From NCBI GenBank assembly GCA_001936135.1, contig CP012817.1, positions 3,782,001-3,846,000 on the forward strand: a DNA stretch of 64,000 nt. The letters run 5' to 3'. Positions 21,174 through 30,706 of this stretch are shown here, piece after piece. A program made the translations under genes and the position numbers. Origin of the DNA: Saccharomycopsis fibuligera x Saccharomycopsis cf. fibuligera. Its lineage: Eukaryota > Ascomycota > Saccharomycetes > Ascoideales > Saccharomycopsidaceae. Every line of letters starts with the position of its first letter. Within the stretch, counting starts at the first letter, position 1. The notes beneath the pieces are model-generated. The model had not been told where the DNA came from. It ran no database searches and worked only from the letters and a program-made list of their open reading frames with translations.

Positions 21174-21535
21174 ATGAGCGGTAAGTTAGTAGCCGTTATC
21201 CAGGAATCTTGTTTTCCTGTCATCTTTGCGTCCAATTCCCATACTAACATGCCTTTATAGAAGAACACTACAGACCACAAGCCGTGTCCTTTGACAACAT
21301 TGACTATGCCAACGAGTCCCAAATTGCTGCTGCTCAAGATTCCATGATTAGAGAACAATGGGTTAGAGTCAGTGCTTTGAAAACCGTTAGAAGAGCTTTA
21401 GAAAAATGTTACAAAGTCAGCGGTGTGAACCAATATGAAGACTGCAAGCCATTAGCTGAAAAATACCTTGACATGTTACCTAACCACAGAGTGAGTGGTT
21501 ATCTCGGTTACCAAAAGAACGATCCAAGCAAATAA
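21174..21535 (+). CDS. NADH:ubiquinone oxidoreductase (complex I) PDSW/NDUFB10-type subunit
   Basis: The coding sequence is split. Exon 1 is 21174-21180 (ATGAGCG). The intron is 21181-21260, with GTAAGT, a perfect TACTAAC at 21242-21248 and TAG. Exon 2 is 21261-21535. Spliced, it encodes 93 residues starting MSEEHYRPQA. The sequence IREQWVRVSALKTVRRALEKC, a second Cys in YEDCKPLAEKYL, and HRVSGYLGYQ match fungal 12-kDa PDSW subunits, which are peripheral on the intermembrane side of complex I. Its presence fits a yeast that keeps complex I, as CTG-clade species do. Confidence 0.85.
21181..21260 (+). other. 80-nt intron after a 7-nt coding exon
   Basis: GTAAGT start, TACTAAC branch at 21242-21248 and TAG end. 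It interrupts the Glu-3 codon. Without splicing, the ATG at 21174 runs into stops, so the first exon is easily missed by gene finders. Confidence 0.85.
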
Positions 21536-22394
21536 ACAGTATATTTTTTGTTAAAACTGTTTTTTTTATTCATTTTTGTTTGTGTGTTCATTAGTAGGTT
21601 TATTTGATGAGTTCAGCATAGAAAAGTTTGAGTCTATTCAAATAAACTGCAGCAGTGTTAATCATATCATATCTGATTATATCAAGGTATATGGCTGATG
21701 TGTTAACCATGGTGCATCATGGTATCAATCATCAATATTTACAGAAATTCAAAACTTACAAACCAAGCTAAAAAAAATCACCTATGCCTTTGTGAAAGTG
21801 CGATTGTGATATAATGATGAAATGCTCTCTTGTTTGTTATGTTATTGAATAACATAGCAGTATACTATTTCCATACTTTTTATTCTGTCTTCTTTTTTCT
21901 TTCTTTTATTATACTTATGCTACCAATTTGCAGCATTAGATGTGTTTGCATTCTTTATAACTTTTTTCTTGTTAATTAACGGCTACATTTCATTTATGGT
22001 TCCATCTTGTTTACGTGTAGTGATCTTACGTTAGATAAACAAACTACATTGGCCGACAATAACCAAGTGCATTATGAAAATGAAAGCAAAATAAATATAA
22101 CTTCACTAATGAAGATAGTAGTAATCTCTCAGAGCTATGCTTAGTTATAATCATTGACAAAAACATGCCAATTTTATCTAACAATCAATAATTTTACAAA
22201 CAGATTCAACCATAACCATGTATTTGATAAAGATTATTACTTTTTCATTAAAACAAAGAGCATAAAAATATAAAACAAGAAACGGACATTAGAAAAGAAG
22301 AAAGGCGTTCTTTCGATTGCTCTCTTCACGACATGAACACATTAATTTTGCATTGCAATTTCTTTCGAGCAAACTACAACGCTGAGCGATATAG
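21536..22394. other. intergenic region between convergent genes
   Basis: AT-rich 3' flanks of the complex I gene and PGK1. No ORF or RNA signal is visible. Confidence 0.6.
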
Positions 22395-23645
22395 TTATTG
22401 CTTGTCAGACAAAGCTGCAACACCTGGCAAGGTCTTACCTTCCAACAATTCCAAAGAAGCACCACCACCAGTAGAAACGTGAGACAATTTGTCAGTGACA
22501 CCGAATTTCTTAGCAACAGTAGCAGTGTCACCACCACCGATGATAACAGTGTTACCCTTGCTGGAACTTTCGACGGCAGCGTCCAACAAAGATTTGGTAC
22601 CAGCACTGAATTTTTCAAATTCAAAAACACCTGGTGGACCGTTCCAGACAATAGTCTTGGCTTCAGCAACAGTTTGAGCAAACAATTTTCTGGATTCTGG
22701 ACCAGCATCAAGACCCATCCAGTCATCTGGAATACCTTGTTCAGCAGAAACGGTATCGGTCTTAGCATCTTTGTCAAATTTGTCAGCAATGACAAAGTCA
22801 GTTGGCAAAACAATTTTAACATTGTTCTTCTTGGCCTTGGCAATCAAGTCTGGGACAATCTTAGCACCGTCTTCGTCAAACAAAGAGGTACCAATCTTGG
22901 TGTTGTCCAAGACTTTCTTAAAAGTAAAGGACATACCACCACCAATAAGCAAAATGTCGACCTTGTCGAGCAAGTTGTCAATCAATTGAATCTTGTCAGA
23001 AACCTTAGCACCACCCAAGATAGCCAAGAATGGTCTGACTGGGTTTTCCAAAGCCTTGGCGAAATAAGTCAATTCTTTAGCAACAAGGAAACCAGCAGCT
23101 CTTTGAGGCAAGTCGAAACCAACCATAGAAGAGTGAGCTCTGTGAGCAGTACCGAAAGCATCGTTGACGTAAACATCAGCCAAAGAGGTCAATTGTTTTC
23201 TGAATTCATCAACCTTTTCTTTTTCAGCCTTAACCTTCTTACCGTCAACCTTTTGAGAACCTTCTTCTTCGACGTGGAATCTCAAGTTTTCCAAAAGGAC
23301 AACGGAGCCCTCTGGAGCTTTGGCGACAGCCTGTTGGACTTCTTCACCCACAGAGTCGTTCAAGAAGATCACGTCTTTCTTCAACAACTTGGACAATTCT
23401 TCGGAAACTGGTTGCAAAGAGTATTTTGGAGTAACTTCACCATTTGGTCTACCCAAGTGAGAAGCAAGGACGACAACCTTAGGATTTTGCTTCAAAACAT
23501 ACTCAATGGTTGGCAAAGCAGCAACAATTCTGGCATTGTTGGTGATAGTCTTACCATCCAATGGAACATTGAAGTCGACTCTTATGAAGACTCTCTTACC
23601 AGCGAGAGAAAGGTCAGAGACAGAAAGTTTGTTAGAAAGAGACAT
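22395..23645 (-). CDS. PGK1: 3-phosphoglycerate kinase
   Basis: The product has 416 residues, the standard yeast length. It makes ATP and 3-phosphoglycerate from 1,3-bisphosphoglycerate in cytosolic glycolysis. The N-terminal substrate site reads [10 protein letters not shown]. The hinge and nucleotide-binding domain contain [24 protein letters not shown] and IIGGGDTA, and the end reads [19 protein letters not shown]. Codon use is strongly biased to optimal yeast codons (TTG for Leu, AAG for Lys, GGT for Gly), as expected of one of the most abundant mRNAs. The ATG at 23645 gives the normal N-terminus MSLSNKLSV. Confidence 0.98.
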   Translation of the reverse strand: MSLSNKLSVSDLSLAGKRVFIRVDFNVPLDGKTITNNARIVAALPTIEYVLKQNPKVVVLASHLGRPNGEVTPKYSLQPVSEELSKLLKKDVIFLNDSVGEEVQQAVAKAPEGSVVLLENLRFHVEEEGSQKVDGKKVKAEKEKVDEFRKQLTSLADVYVNDAFGTAHRAHSSMVGFDLPQRAAGFLVAKELTYFAKALENPVRPFLAILGGAKVSDKIQLIDNLLDKVDILLIGGGMSFTFKKVLDNTKIGTSLFDEDGAKIVPDLIAKAKKNNVKIVLPTDFVIADKFDKDAKTDTVSAEQGIPDDWMGLDAGPESRKLFAQTVAEAKTIVWNGPPGVFEFEKFSAGTKSLLDAAVESSSKGNTVIIGGGDTATVAKKFGVTDKLSHVSTGGGASLELLEGKTLPGVAALSDKQ

Positions 23646-25586
23646 TGTATGTGGTGATAGTTTTTGGAATAATGTTATGAAAAAAATAAGCAGAATGTAA
23701 TATACTAAGCAATTGAGCTGTAGAATATTGTGATGGAGAAGCTAGAAGCCAGAAAAGAAAGAAAGCAATAGTAAATTGCCGAGGAGCAAGAGAGGGGGCC
23801 ACTGCAGTAATATTTATATCTGATCCAGCCGACGGTGTAAGGGAAATCCAGCAGCGCACACAGCGACAGCACGAGAGCACAGTAGCACACCACCCAGTGC
23901 TCGGCTAGCACGCATTAATCCATTGCGTGGGCTGACTGGCCCCGGGTGATGGCCACAGAGGGTGCGCAACGTGTGATATGGGGCTGGAGTTTAGGGGGTG
24001 TGAAATCACCTGATTGAAGTTCGCTCAAAGGAATTCACGCCAGAATATGCAGTTTAATGTTGATTTTGACTGAATAGCGCATTAAAATACAGTAAGATAC
24101 AGTAGGGTACAGCAGATCGCAGTCATCATGAGCTTCTGGTAACGAGGATGGTAATATGAAGACGTATATAGGCATTGACAACAATTCTTTCAATATGCTA
24201 TATGCTATCTGGAGAGGCTCATTCGATATGCTGTAAGTGACCGTGGTAATAATTAGTGCAAAAATTTATTACTTTTGAGCGTCAGTCAAACAAACAGTAG
24301 CCTTATTTCCCTCGCAAGTTTGTAAAAGATAACTAGACCTTCTCAGAAAAAGCACTTCCCCTTGAGTAGTCCCTTTCCTGGAAAATGATTTTGGCAGCCT
24401 CTGGTTTGCAACTTTACTATATCTCGCTCAAATCGTTTTCCTGTTGCGCATAACGCCTGGGCAACGGCCGTTAAAGGGCGACTGGCGCATATTGGGCATC
24501 CGACTTCGTAATTTGCAAGAAAGCTCATAAATATCAAGCGTGATAGATTATGATACTTGGCTGATCTTTGTTTCGGTAAGTGCACCAAGTTCAAGTAACG
24601 CAATCCATATGCGGCTTTGAGTCTAGAGAGTGTTACAACAGCAGTTTTTGCCCCAGTAGTGATAGCATGAAACATTTCGCATAACATGACTGCCGTAGCG
24701 CTATTGTTACTACCAGATCAATTATTTTTGGTTACTGCTTTCTGTGTACACCACAGCTCTCAGTATACTAGTATTTTAGTGACACACTATCATAGTTTTG
24801 GGCCGCTTTTAGAGACTTGAAATGATGCAAAATGCTATTGGAGGCGTACAGGCCACAGTAATACTAATATGCCGGTGTGCTCTTATCGAGATGAAGATGA
24901 AGGAGTGTGGTTTCAATTCTGGCCATTGTTGCTGCGTTTCTTTTGAAAGATACAAGAATGATGGCTCGTTAACAATTGCTATAGCTAGTTTTGTATTTCC
25001 AAAACAATCTTCTGAAAAAAGTGCGGCGCTACGGATCTGTCAGGCAACACTGATCCGGGGCGCGTCTGATCCGGGGCGCATCTGATTTGAAAGTCAGAGC
25101 TAAAAAGCCTATAAGCAGACTTCACCTGAGAAGCCAAACCGCGAATACGTCTCTGTCAAAGCAAACATACTAAGCAGTGAAATGTATAAAAGTCTACTAC
25201 TACTTCCTGAGGCACTTTCTTGGAACCACACATTCTAAAAAGTTGCGGTTGCACTAAAAGCCCATCTTAATGGCAGGTAAAAACGCTTCAATTATTTTCT
25301 TGATTATTTGACTGCGGAGGAGGGAGGCAATCCTGTATATTATTGTAGACATTGCGCCGCTGAAATATATAAATTTTCCCAAATCAGAAGTAGTTGAATT
25401 TTTTGTTGGAACAACACTACATAGCTTTTGCTAAAATCTCTTGCAGCGCTTTTTTTTTTTTTTTTTCAGTTTTCAGCTTGTTCCCAAAAGAATAATGCCG
25501 ATAACAAGTGCCTCGGATTGAAATCGTGTGCCTGGTTTATACAGTTAATGTACATCCAGGTGCACTGTACTAATCATGCTACTATC
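23646..25586. other. PGK1 promoter and a long stretch without a convincing gene
   Basis: The right-hand end is the 3' flank of RIB7. PGK1 regulatory sequence occupies the left part. ORFs of 114 codons (24343-24687, minus) and 87 codons (24822-25085, plus) have no recognisable domain. A short direct repeat of TGATCCGGGGCGC occurs near 25050-25080. TATA-like TATAAAAG near 25186 is followed by a short ATG frame near 25270. These may mark an unannotated transcript or decayed sequence. Confidence 0.45.
23811..23819 (-). promoter_or_regulatory. TATA box of PGK1
   Basis: ATATAAATA on the minus strand, about 165 bases upstream of the PGK1 ATG. It is followed by a pyrimidine-rich leader, the usual pattern of a strong yeast glycolytic promoter. 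Confidence 0.6.
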
Positions 25587-26555
25587 CTACATACCCACCG
25601 TTGCTGCTATCACCGCATCATGTTGACCATGCCACCATCTCACGTTTTGCAATCCAAGAGCCAGCAAAGGGCTAACTTCAACCCCACCTTGACCCAAAAA
25701 CACTGCCCCCACAGTAATAACCAAGGAATCAATCAAAGGCTTGTCACTCTTTTTTCTTTCTGTGTTTGCATTGGCCAAAAGCAACTGATTGATAATACTA
25801 GCCCCGCCTTCGACCATAACTGAGCCAACATGCATTTTTTTCTTTAGTTGCTCAAATAAGTCAGCCCAGTTAAAAACAGCCTTCTTTTCTTGTCCATCAG
25901 TCTTGGCAGAAGCGGTGCTTTCAATAAACAAAAAGTCAACAGAATTCTCATTACTGCCATCATATTTCTCAACATTTTTTGTAAATTCAATAAAATTTGC
26001 ATCATGCTGTAATTCTTTACTCACCACAATTATCGGTGTTAATCCCTGCCCCAATTTCGCCAACTGAACTAGCTTTGAATTCTGCAATTTTTCTCGACTC
26101 TTGAAGTGGGGGTCCACAATAATAGGTCTAATGTTGTGCAATGGCTGTATAGTTTTGTTATCGGCTTCGCCGCTATCATCAGCAACATACCGACAATTTA
26201 GACCCGGATCATCAGCAATAAAAGTCCCCACTCCAACCAAAATCGCATCAAATCTTGACCTCAAGTAATGTGTCATTGTCTTAGTTACCGCTGATGAAAT
26301 CTTGGTTTGCACGCCTGGCCTGGCAGCAATGCGTGAATCAAGAGATTGGGCGTAAGTCAAAAGAATAAAGGGCAAATTGTCTTTGTCTTTGTCTTTGTCT
26401 TTGTCTTTGTCGATGTTGTCGCTGCTGTTTCTGTCCTTGGAGGTGCTGCCAGTGCCATTAGCGCTGTCATTGGCGCTGCCTGATGTTTGCACTTTGGGTA
26501 AAACTGGTTCTAGGAATGGTATTAAGGATTTATCCAAGGGCACTAACTTCAGCAT
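25587..26555 (-). CDS. RIB7: Rib7, diaminohydroxy-phosphoribosylaminopyrimidine reductase
   Basis: The product has 322 residues, longer than S. cerevisiae Rib7 (244). The enzyme reduces the ribosyl side chain of the pyrimidine intermediate with NADPH in riboflavin synthesis. The conserved fold starts at FILLTYAQSLDSRIA, continues with MTHYLRSRFDAILVGVGTFIADDP, then IRPIIVDPHF, and ends with MVEGGASIINQLL and GAVFLGQGGVEVSP. The extra length is an N-terminal Ser/Asn/Gly insert followed by a DKDKDKDKDK run coded by a hexanucleotide repeat. It shares a 480-base divergent promoter with SAM35. Confidence 0.92.
   Translation of the reverse strand: MLKLVPLDKSLIPFLEPVLPKVQTSGSANDSANGTGSTSKDRNSSDNIDKDKDKDKDKDNLPFILLTYAQSLDSRIAARPGVQTKISSAVTKTMTHYLRSRFDAILVGVGTFIADDPGLNCRYVADDSGEADNKTIQPLHNIRPIIVDPHFKSREKLQNSKLVQLAKLGQGLTPIIVVSKELQHDANFIEFTKNVEKYDGSNENSVDFLFIESTASAKTDGQEKKAVFNWADLFEQLKKKMHVGSVMVEGGASIINQLLLANANTERKKSDKPLIDSLVITVGAVFLGQGGVEVSPLLALGLQNVRWWHGQHDAVIAATVGM
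26377..26411 (-). repeat. hexanucleotide repeat coding (Asp-Lys)n in RIB7
   Basis: Five to six units of TTGTCT on the plus strand encode alternating Lys and Asp between the N-terminal insert and the catalytic domain. Copy number could vary in frame. Confidence 0.85.
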
Positions 26556-27034
26556 TTTCTTATTTATCTTTATTGACTATGGTATAATCTGTTATGATTT
26601 TGGGGTTTTTGTTTTGCTAAATATGTTTTGTTTCGCCAGCAATTTGTCTCAAGGTGAAAGCAATGAGCAATGTGCCTAAAACAGAATTGCAGCGATCATT
26701 TGAGGTTCAAAACCAGTTTCATTTTCTCTTGGGTCCCTTGGGTCCCGCTGGGATGCGATATCGATATACGGATGGGTCAAAATCGTCGACCGACAGACGG
26801 TGAGCTGGGCTCATCGCCGCGTATCTCCGCACAAACCAGTCAGATGGCCGCTACTTCCGCACGCTTTTTTTCTATATTTTTTATTTTCATTTTTCATTTT
26901 ATTTTTATTTTTTTTTACTTTCCATTTCCTCGCTATGGCAGAATGCTGACCCCTCAAAGGTACTTGAGAGGTGTATAGTCAGTCAAAGAGTTAGCGCTCC
27001 TCTTTGCAAACAAGCAAACCATTCGAACCTTACA
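26556..27034. other. divergent promoter of RIB7 and SAM35
   Basis: No gene. A T-rich tract at about 26866-26920 is the most obvious promoter-like feature. Confidence 0.6.
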
Positions 27035-28132
27035 ATGGCTTTCCCTGCTGTCCCTCAACTGTTCAAGGCATTTGTCCAGCGGTTCCCGTTGGTGACTTAC
27101 CCAGAGCCCCAGCCCTTAACTACCGACTCCGAAGCTCTTTTGGGAAAACGAAAAGTCTATCTTTCTTACAATTCTGAATCTGGAAATCATAAAGCCAACG
27201 CCAACAACATCAATAGCAATAATTTTTTCACTCTTTGTGTTTATGGGCTATTCGAGTATCAAGTTAGTAATGCCAGCACAAGCCTACTTTTGGCCACTGA
27301 CCCAGTGTGTTTGTTCACCCAGCTATCGCTAATTTACAAAAACAATTTGCGTGCTCCGCAACAGCATGACTACGTGAGTAGCAGCAGCAGCAAAACGATA
27401 TCTCAAAAGCAAAATGCAATCATGATTGTATCACACCACGCTTCAGTGGATCACGAATTGCCAATATTGCTAGAAGATACCAATCCGGGCCAAAAAGCTA
27501 AATTCAAAAGAATCACCAGATCTAACTTTGCCATCAATGAGCTCAATTTGGCCAAGATTGAAAACAGCAAGGTTTACATATTGATTGAGCTCATAGACCA
27601 GATCTTGTACGATGCATGGGTATTCACGGTGGTCACCGAATTGGCGACTGAGCAGATCCTCCAGCTTTACTGGTTCACTGACGATGAAAACCCCATAGTG
27701 GACGTTTCCCATTACTACAGCCACCAGACTCCTAGCAATGTTTTCAACCACTTCGTGCTCAAGGATATAATTGCCACACTTTTGAAAAGACAGCAGTTTG
27801 CTCTCAGATACCCTATTGTCGCTGAGAATTTCCACAAGTGGCTTCCGAACTACATTCCTTTCAGCTTGGATTTCACAAAGGGTAAAAGTCATAAGCTCGG
27901 TCAAGAGATTGAGGAGATATTTGGTAACTTGGTGTCGGTCCTCAGACAGCTACGCGGGCTCTTGGAAAACAAAGAGTTTGGCGAAGATTTGGATGTGTTT
28001 GATTTGAAGTTGATCAGTTACTTGGTATGCGTAAAGTCTTTCCTCAAAGGGAAGAAAATGTACAATATAATAAATGATGAGTACTCGGAATTGTTTGATT
28101 ACTGCGACGAAAAGCTCAAATATTTTGCATAA
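27035..28132 (+). CDS. SAM35: Sam35, sorting and assembly machinery subunit
   Basis: The product has 365 residues (S. cerevisiae Sam35 has 329). Sam35 caps the SAM complex on the cytosolic face of the mitochondrial outer membrane and receives the beta-signal of barrel precursors. The match is seen in the N-terminal PxxxKAFVQRFPLVTYP pattern, in LLATDPVCLFTQLSLIYKNN, in IELIDQILYDAWVFTV, in the FALRYP segment, and in the C-terminal LKLISYLVCVKSFLKG. These align in order and spacing with the yeast protein as I recall it. The first ATG is used. No transmembrane segment is evident, as expected. Confidence 0.87.
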   Translation: MAFPAVPQLFKAFVQRFPLVTYPEPQPLTTDSEALLGKRKVYLSYNSESGNHKANANNINSNNFFTLCVYGLFEYQVSNASTSLLLATDPVCLFTQLSLIYKNNLRAPQQHDYVSSSSSKTISQKQNAIMIVSHHASVDHELPILLEDTNPGQKAKFKRITRSNFAINELNLAKIENSKVYILIELIDQILYDAWVFTVVTELATEQILQLYWFTDDENPIVDVSHYYSHQTPSNVFNHFVLKDIIATLLKRQQFALRYPIVAENFHKWLPNYIPFSLDFTKGKSHKLGQEIEEIFGNLVSVLRQLRGLLENKEFGEDLDVFDLKLISYLVCVKSFLKGKKMYNIINDEYSELFDYCDEKLKYFA

Positions 28133-28147
28133 AAACGAGGTGTGGGG

Positions 28148-28158
28148 GGCGGACATAC
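28148..28158 (-). repeat. inverted single copy of the 16-bp array core
   Basis: GGCGGACATAC is the exact reverse complement of GTATGTCCGCC, which recurs in the direct array at 28263-28326. The inverted copy lies just after the SAM35 stop. Confidence 0.75.
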
Positions 28159-28262
28159 ATATATACGTATATACATCTAAATATAAAACAGGTATCTTAA
28201 GGCGCTGTCTAAGCATGGCGTGCAAGCCAACGTGGTCTTGCAACGTTTATAGGTGCTTCTGC

Positions 28263-28326
28263 TACGTCCGCCATGGCGTATGTCCGCCTTGGAGTATGTC
28301 CGCCGTGGCGTATGTCCGCCGTGGGT
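28263..28326 (+). repeat. four 16-bp tandem repeats with TATGTCCGCC core
   Basis: Units begin at 28263, 28279, 28295 and 28311. Consensus is TATGTCCGCC followed by NTGGCG, with one to three changes per unit. Unlike coding repeats, 16 bp shifts frame each time, so a DNA-level role such as a binding-site array is more likely than a peptide repeat. Confidence 0.88.
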
Positions 28327-29445
28327 TTTTGAGAAATCTACCACAGACATGGTGCATATACCCGTGCTGCGGGTACCGATGCGTCTGCTGTCCGATAGCG
28401 TCAACGGCGGCAACGGATATCCAGTACAAGTGCCACTGACCGAGGCCCTTGGGCGTTGGGGCGTTTAGCGCGTATCGCACGGTTAATAAAAAGTAGATAG
28501 TGCGGATCAGTCAGATCAGATCTGAGAGACCCGCCGTCGGCTTTACGCAAGTTCGTTTTCCACCTCGTCATCTTGCCAGACGTTCTTCTGGGAAAGTACC
28601 CAAACCGCATCTTGCTTGCGCAGCCGGGAGCCCATGGCACTAGTGCTGCCGGCGCTAGTTGTAGCGCACTTTGGCGATGATACCGGCACTGTGAATGGCC
28701 AGCCAGTCGGCTAGTCTGTTACTTTGCTAGTTGAAACACACAAACTTGAAACGGCCGCCAGGTGGGGGCCCGTTGCTAGACCGCCGTTAGCTTGTCGTTA
28801 GCTCGCCGGTGGCTTGCCGTTAGCCACTAGCTGCAGTTTCCAAAAATAGCCAATCTTGCCAATACGTCGGATACGGCAGCTTGCGGACCAAGACCAGCAC
28901 TGCCCGTTTTTTTTGTGCTGTCTTGTCGCGGCCCAAGATTCCCCAAAGTGCGTGCTCATCTTCTTGCCTGCGACTGTGCCTGTCTTCACCGCTGGCATCG
29001 AGCCTGCCTCTGGCATTGCACCGTTGACAAATACCGCAAGTGGAAGGAGGGTACCCGGCCGGCACTGGGACGGGCTTTTGCGGATGCCGGCGCAGGCCAG
29101 CAGCTGATGCGGAACCGCGACCAAGATATCGAGATTTCTTCTACTCCTGGTGCTGACACTGGCCAAGCGCAGCATGGTATATATAATTTGCACATACCGC
29201 AACGCTACGTCGTCCCAGCGCGGCCAAGCAACCGAGCGCGCTGGTCGTGTGGCTATAGCGAGCCGTCTGTATACAACTCGCCATCTTTGCCCGCGCGCAG
29301 TCAGTTTTGTGAGCGCATGTAGTGCTGGGATTAGCAATTGATTGCATCCACGCGCTTGGCGCCTGCGGAAATGGCGTCCCAGCAATCCACTGAGTCGTGC
29401 CCAAACCCGTTGGCCGTTGGTGCAGTCTTGCGGCTTCCGCTGGCG

Positions 29446-29470
29446 TGAGCTGAGCTGAGCTGAGCTGAGC
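29446..29470. repeat. TGAGC pentamer x5
   Basis: Five perfect copies of TGAGC lie in the GC-rich island. No function is assigned. Confidence 0.9.
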
Positions 29471-29827
29471 CGGCGGTTTGTGGTGCCGCTCGGCGGCAAG
29501 TAGCAGCAGCTTGACCAGCAGCAGCGGCAGCAGCGCAAACCGCTGGCAGAGTAGCGGGCAGCGGCACAAGCACACGCTAAGCGGTGGGCGGAGGGCGGCG
29601 GCGGGCGGCGGCGGTTGTGGCGTGGCATCGCGCGGTGATGGACAGCCCAAGCGCTGCAGCTGTGAGTATCGTTGGCAACCAGGGTTTGTTTCTACTCGTT
29701 CTACCCCATCTTGCTCGCTTGTCTGTGTTTGGCGCGAGCATATACTCTTGGCCGTTGGCGCTCTGTGTCTTTCCGTGTCTCTTCTAATGGGCGCCGAGCT
29801 TGCTCTGTGTGCTGCTACAGACCCTAC

Positions 29828-29847
29828 GCGTACGCGTTCGCGTACGC
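29828..29847. repeat. perfect 9-bp GC-rich hairpin
   Basis: The arms GCGTACGCG and CGCGTACGC are separated by TT. Each arm is itself nearly palindromic. Confidence 0.85.
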
Positions 29848-30572
29848 CATACGTCCCAGCGGAGCTGCTGCTGCTGCTGCTGCTGTCGTTGTTGCGCGCA
29901 TCTGTCAAGGATCAGGGGGACAATAACGTGCGGGTGCAGCGCGGTGATATCACAATGCCTGGGCAGTGGGACGAGTGCCGGGAAGAGCCCTTGGCCGTTT
30001 GCTGTGCTTTGACAGTCAACAGCAACCATTGGCGCCCGGCGCCTGGCTTGTCCCAGCTCAAGACGGGCCGGGGCGTTGGCCCGCTTGGCGCGGGCAGCAG
30101 GGTGTGTCTGTGTGCGTGTCGGTGTGGGGGAGGCGCCATTGCAACGTGCTTCCTCTTGAGATTGAAGCTCTGCTGCTCGGCAAGGTCACAGTAATTGTGG
30201 CGTACCAACTGCTTGTATCTGGGCGATATACGACGGTTTCTGGAGGGTTCTGGCGGTTGCTTGTGCACGTGCGGCTGGTGAGGTTCTGTTCCCATTATCT
30301 GTTCCCGGTAACTCCGCATATTTCCGCATATTTCCGCAGATGTCCGCAGATGTCCGCAGGACCGCTTCCGCAGGCTGCGCCATCGGCGACGGTTCCGCAG
30401 CCAGACAGCCCGACACTGGGACGCACACCCCTACAAACCCCCGTCGCAGCGCTGCCACCGCTGCCCTTCTTTCGCTTGACAAAAGCAGCAGCAGCAGAAC
30501 AAAAAAACAAAAAGACTAAAATAAAGAAAAACAAAAAAACTTCTGGATCTGCTCCTCCGCCAGAAAAACAAA

Positions 30573-30580
30573 TATATAAA
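30573..30580 (+). promoter_or_regulatory. TATA box of the RTA1-like gene
   Basis: TATATAAA lies 134 bases before the ATG at 30707, directly after an A-rich segment in an otherwise GC-rich region. Confidence 0.6.
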
Positions 30581-30615
30581 CGCCGCCGCTCGCTGCATCC
30601 ACCGCACTTGCGTCC

Positions 30616-30633
30616 ATGGCACTGTCATACTGA
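30616..30633 (+). other. five-codon uORF before the RTA1-like gene
   Basis: ATG GCA CTG TCA TAC TGA lies between the TATA box and the main ATG. A TGAC tetranucleotide array starts within its stop region at 30631 and runs to about 30660. It may attenuate translation if the transcript starts upstream of it. Confidence 0.45.
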
Positions 30634-30706
30634 CTGACTGACTGACTGACCGACTGACTGGCCGACTGGATATCCGCGACTGCTACTAATACCTCCCGCA
30701 CCCATC

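Larger units (their letters stand above)
28133..30706. other. GC-rich intergenic island upstream of the RTA1-like gene
   Basis: This 2.6-kb stretch looks far richer in G+C than its surroundings; 29.4-30.2 kb looks above 60 percent by eye. It gives long ORFs in all frames, but they overlap each other, lack recognisable domains and contain runs of in-frame CTG, so they are not accepted as genes. It carries a 16-bp tandem array, pentamer and TGAC arrays, short CCGCA-type repeats near 30310-30360 and a perfect hairpin, listed separately. Confidence 0.65.

Noticed and set aside
22398-23657. 419-codon plus-strand ORF opposite PGK1
   Set aside because: It is the antisense shadow of a highly codon-biased gene. 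PGK1 on the minus strand is unmistakable.
26695-26720. tRNA B-box-like GGTTCAAAACC
   Set aside because: The flanking bases do not form a T-arm stem, and no A box or acceptor stem is present.
28798-30637. Long overlapping ORFs (276, 255, 238 and 223 codons) in the GC-rich island
   Set aside because: They overlap each other on both strands, show no domain, and contain many in-frame CTG codons including a run of six, unlike the real RTA1-like gene next door. GC-rich DNA has few stops, which explains them.
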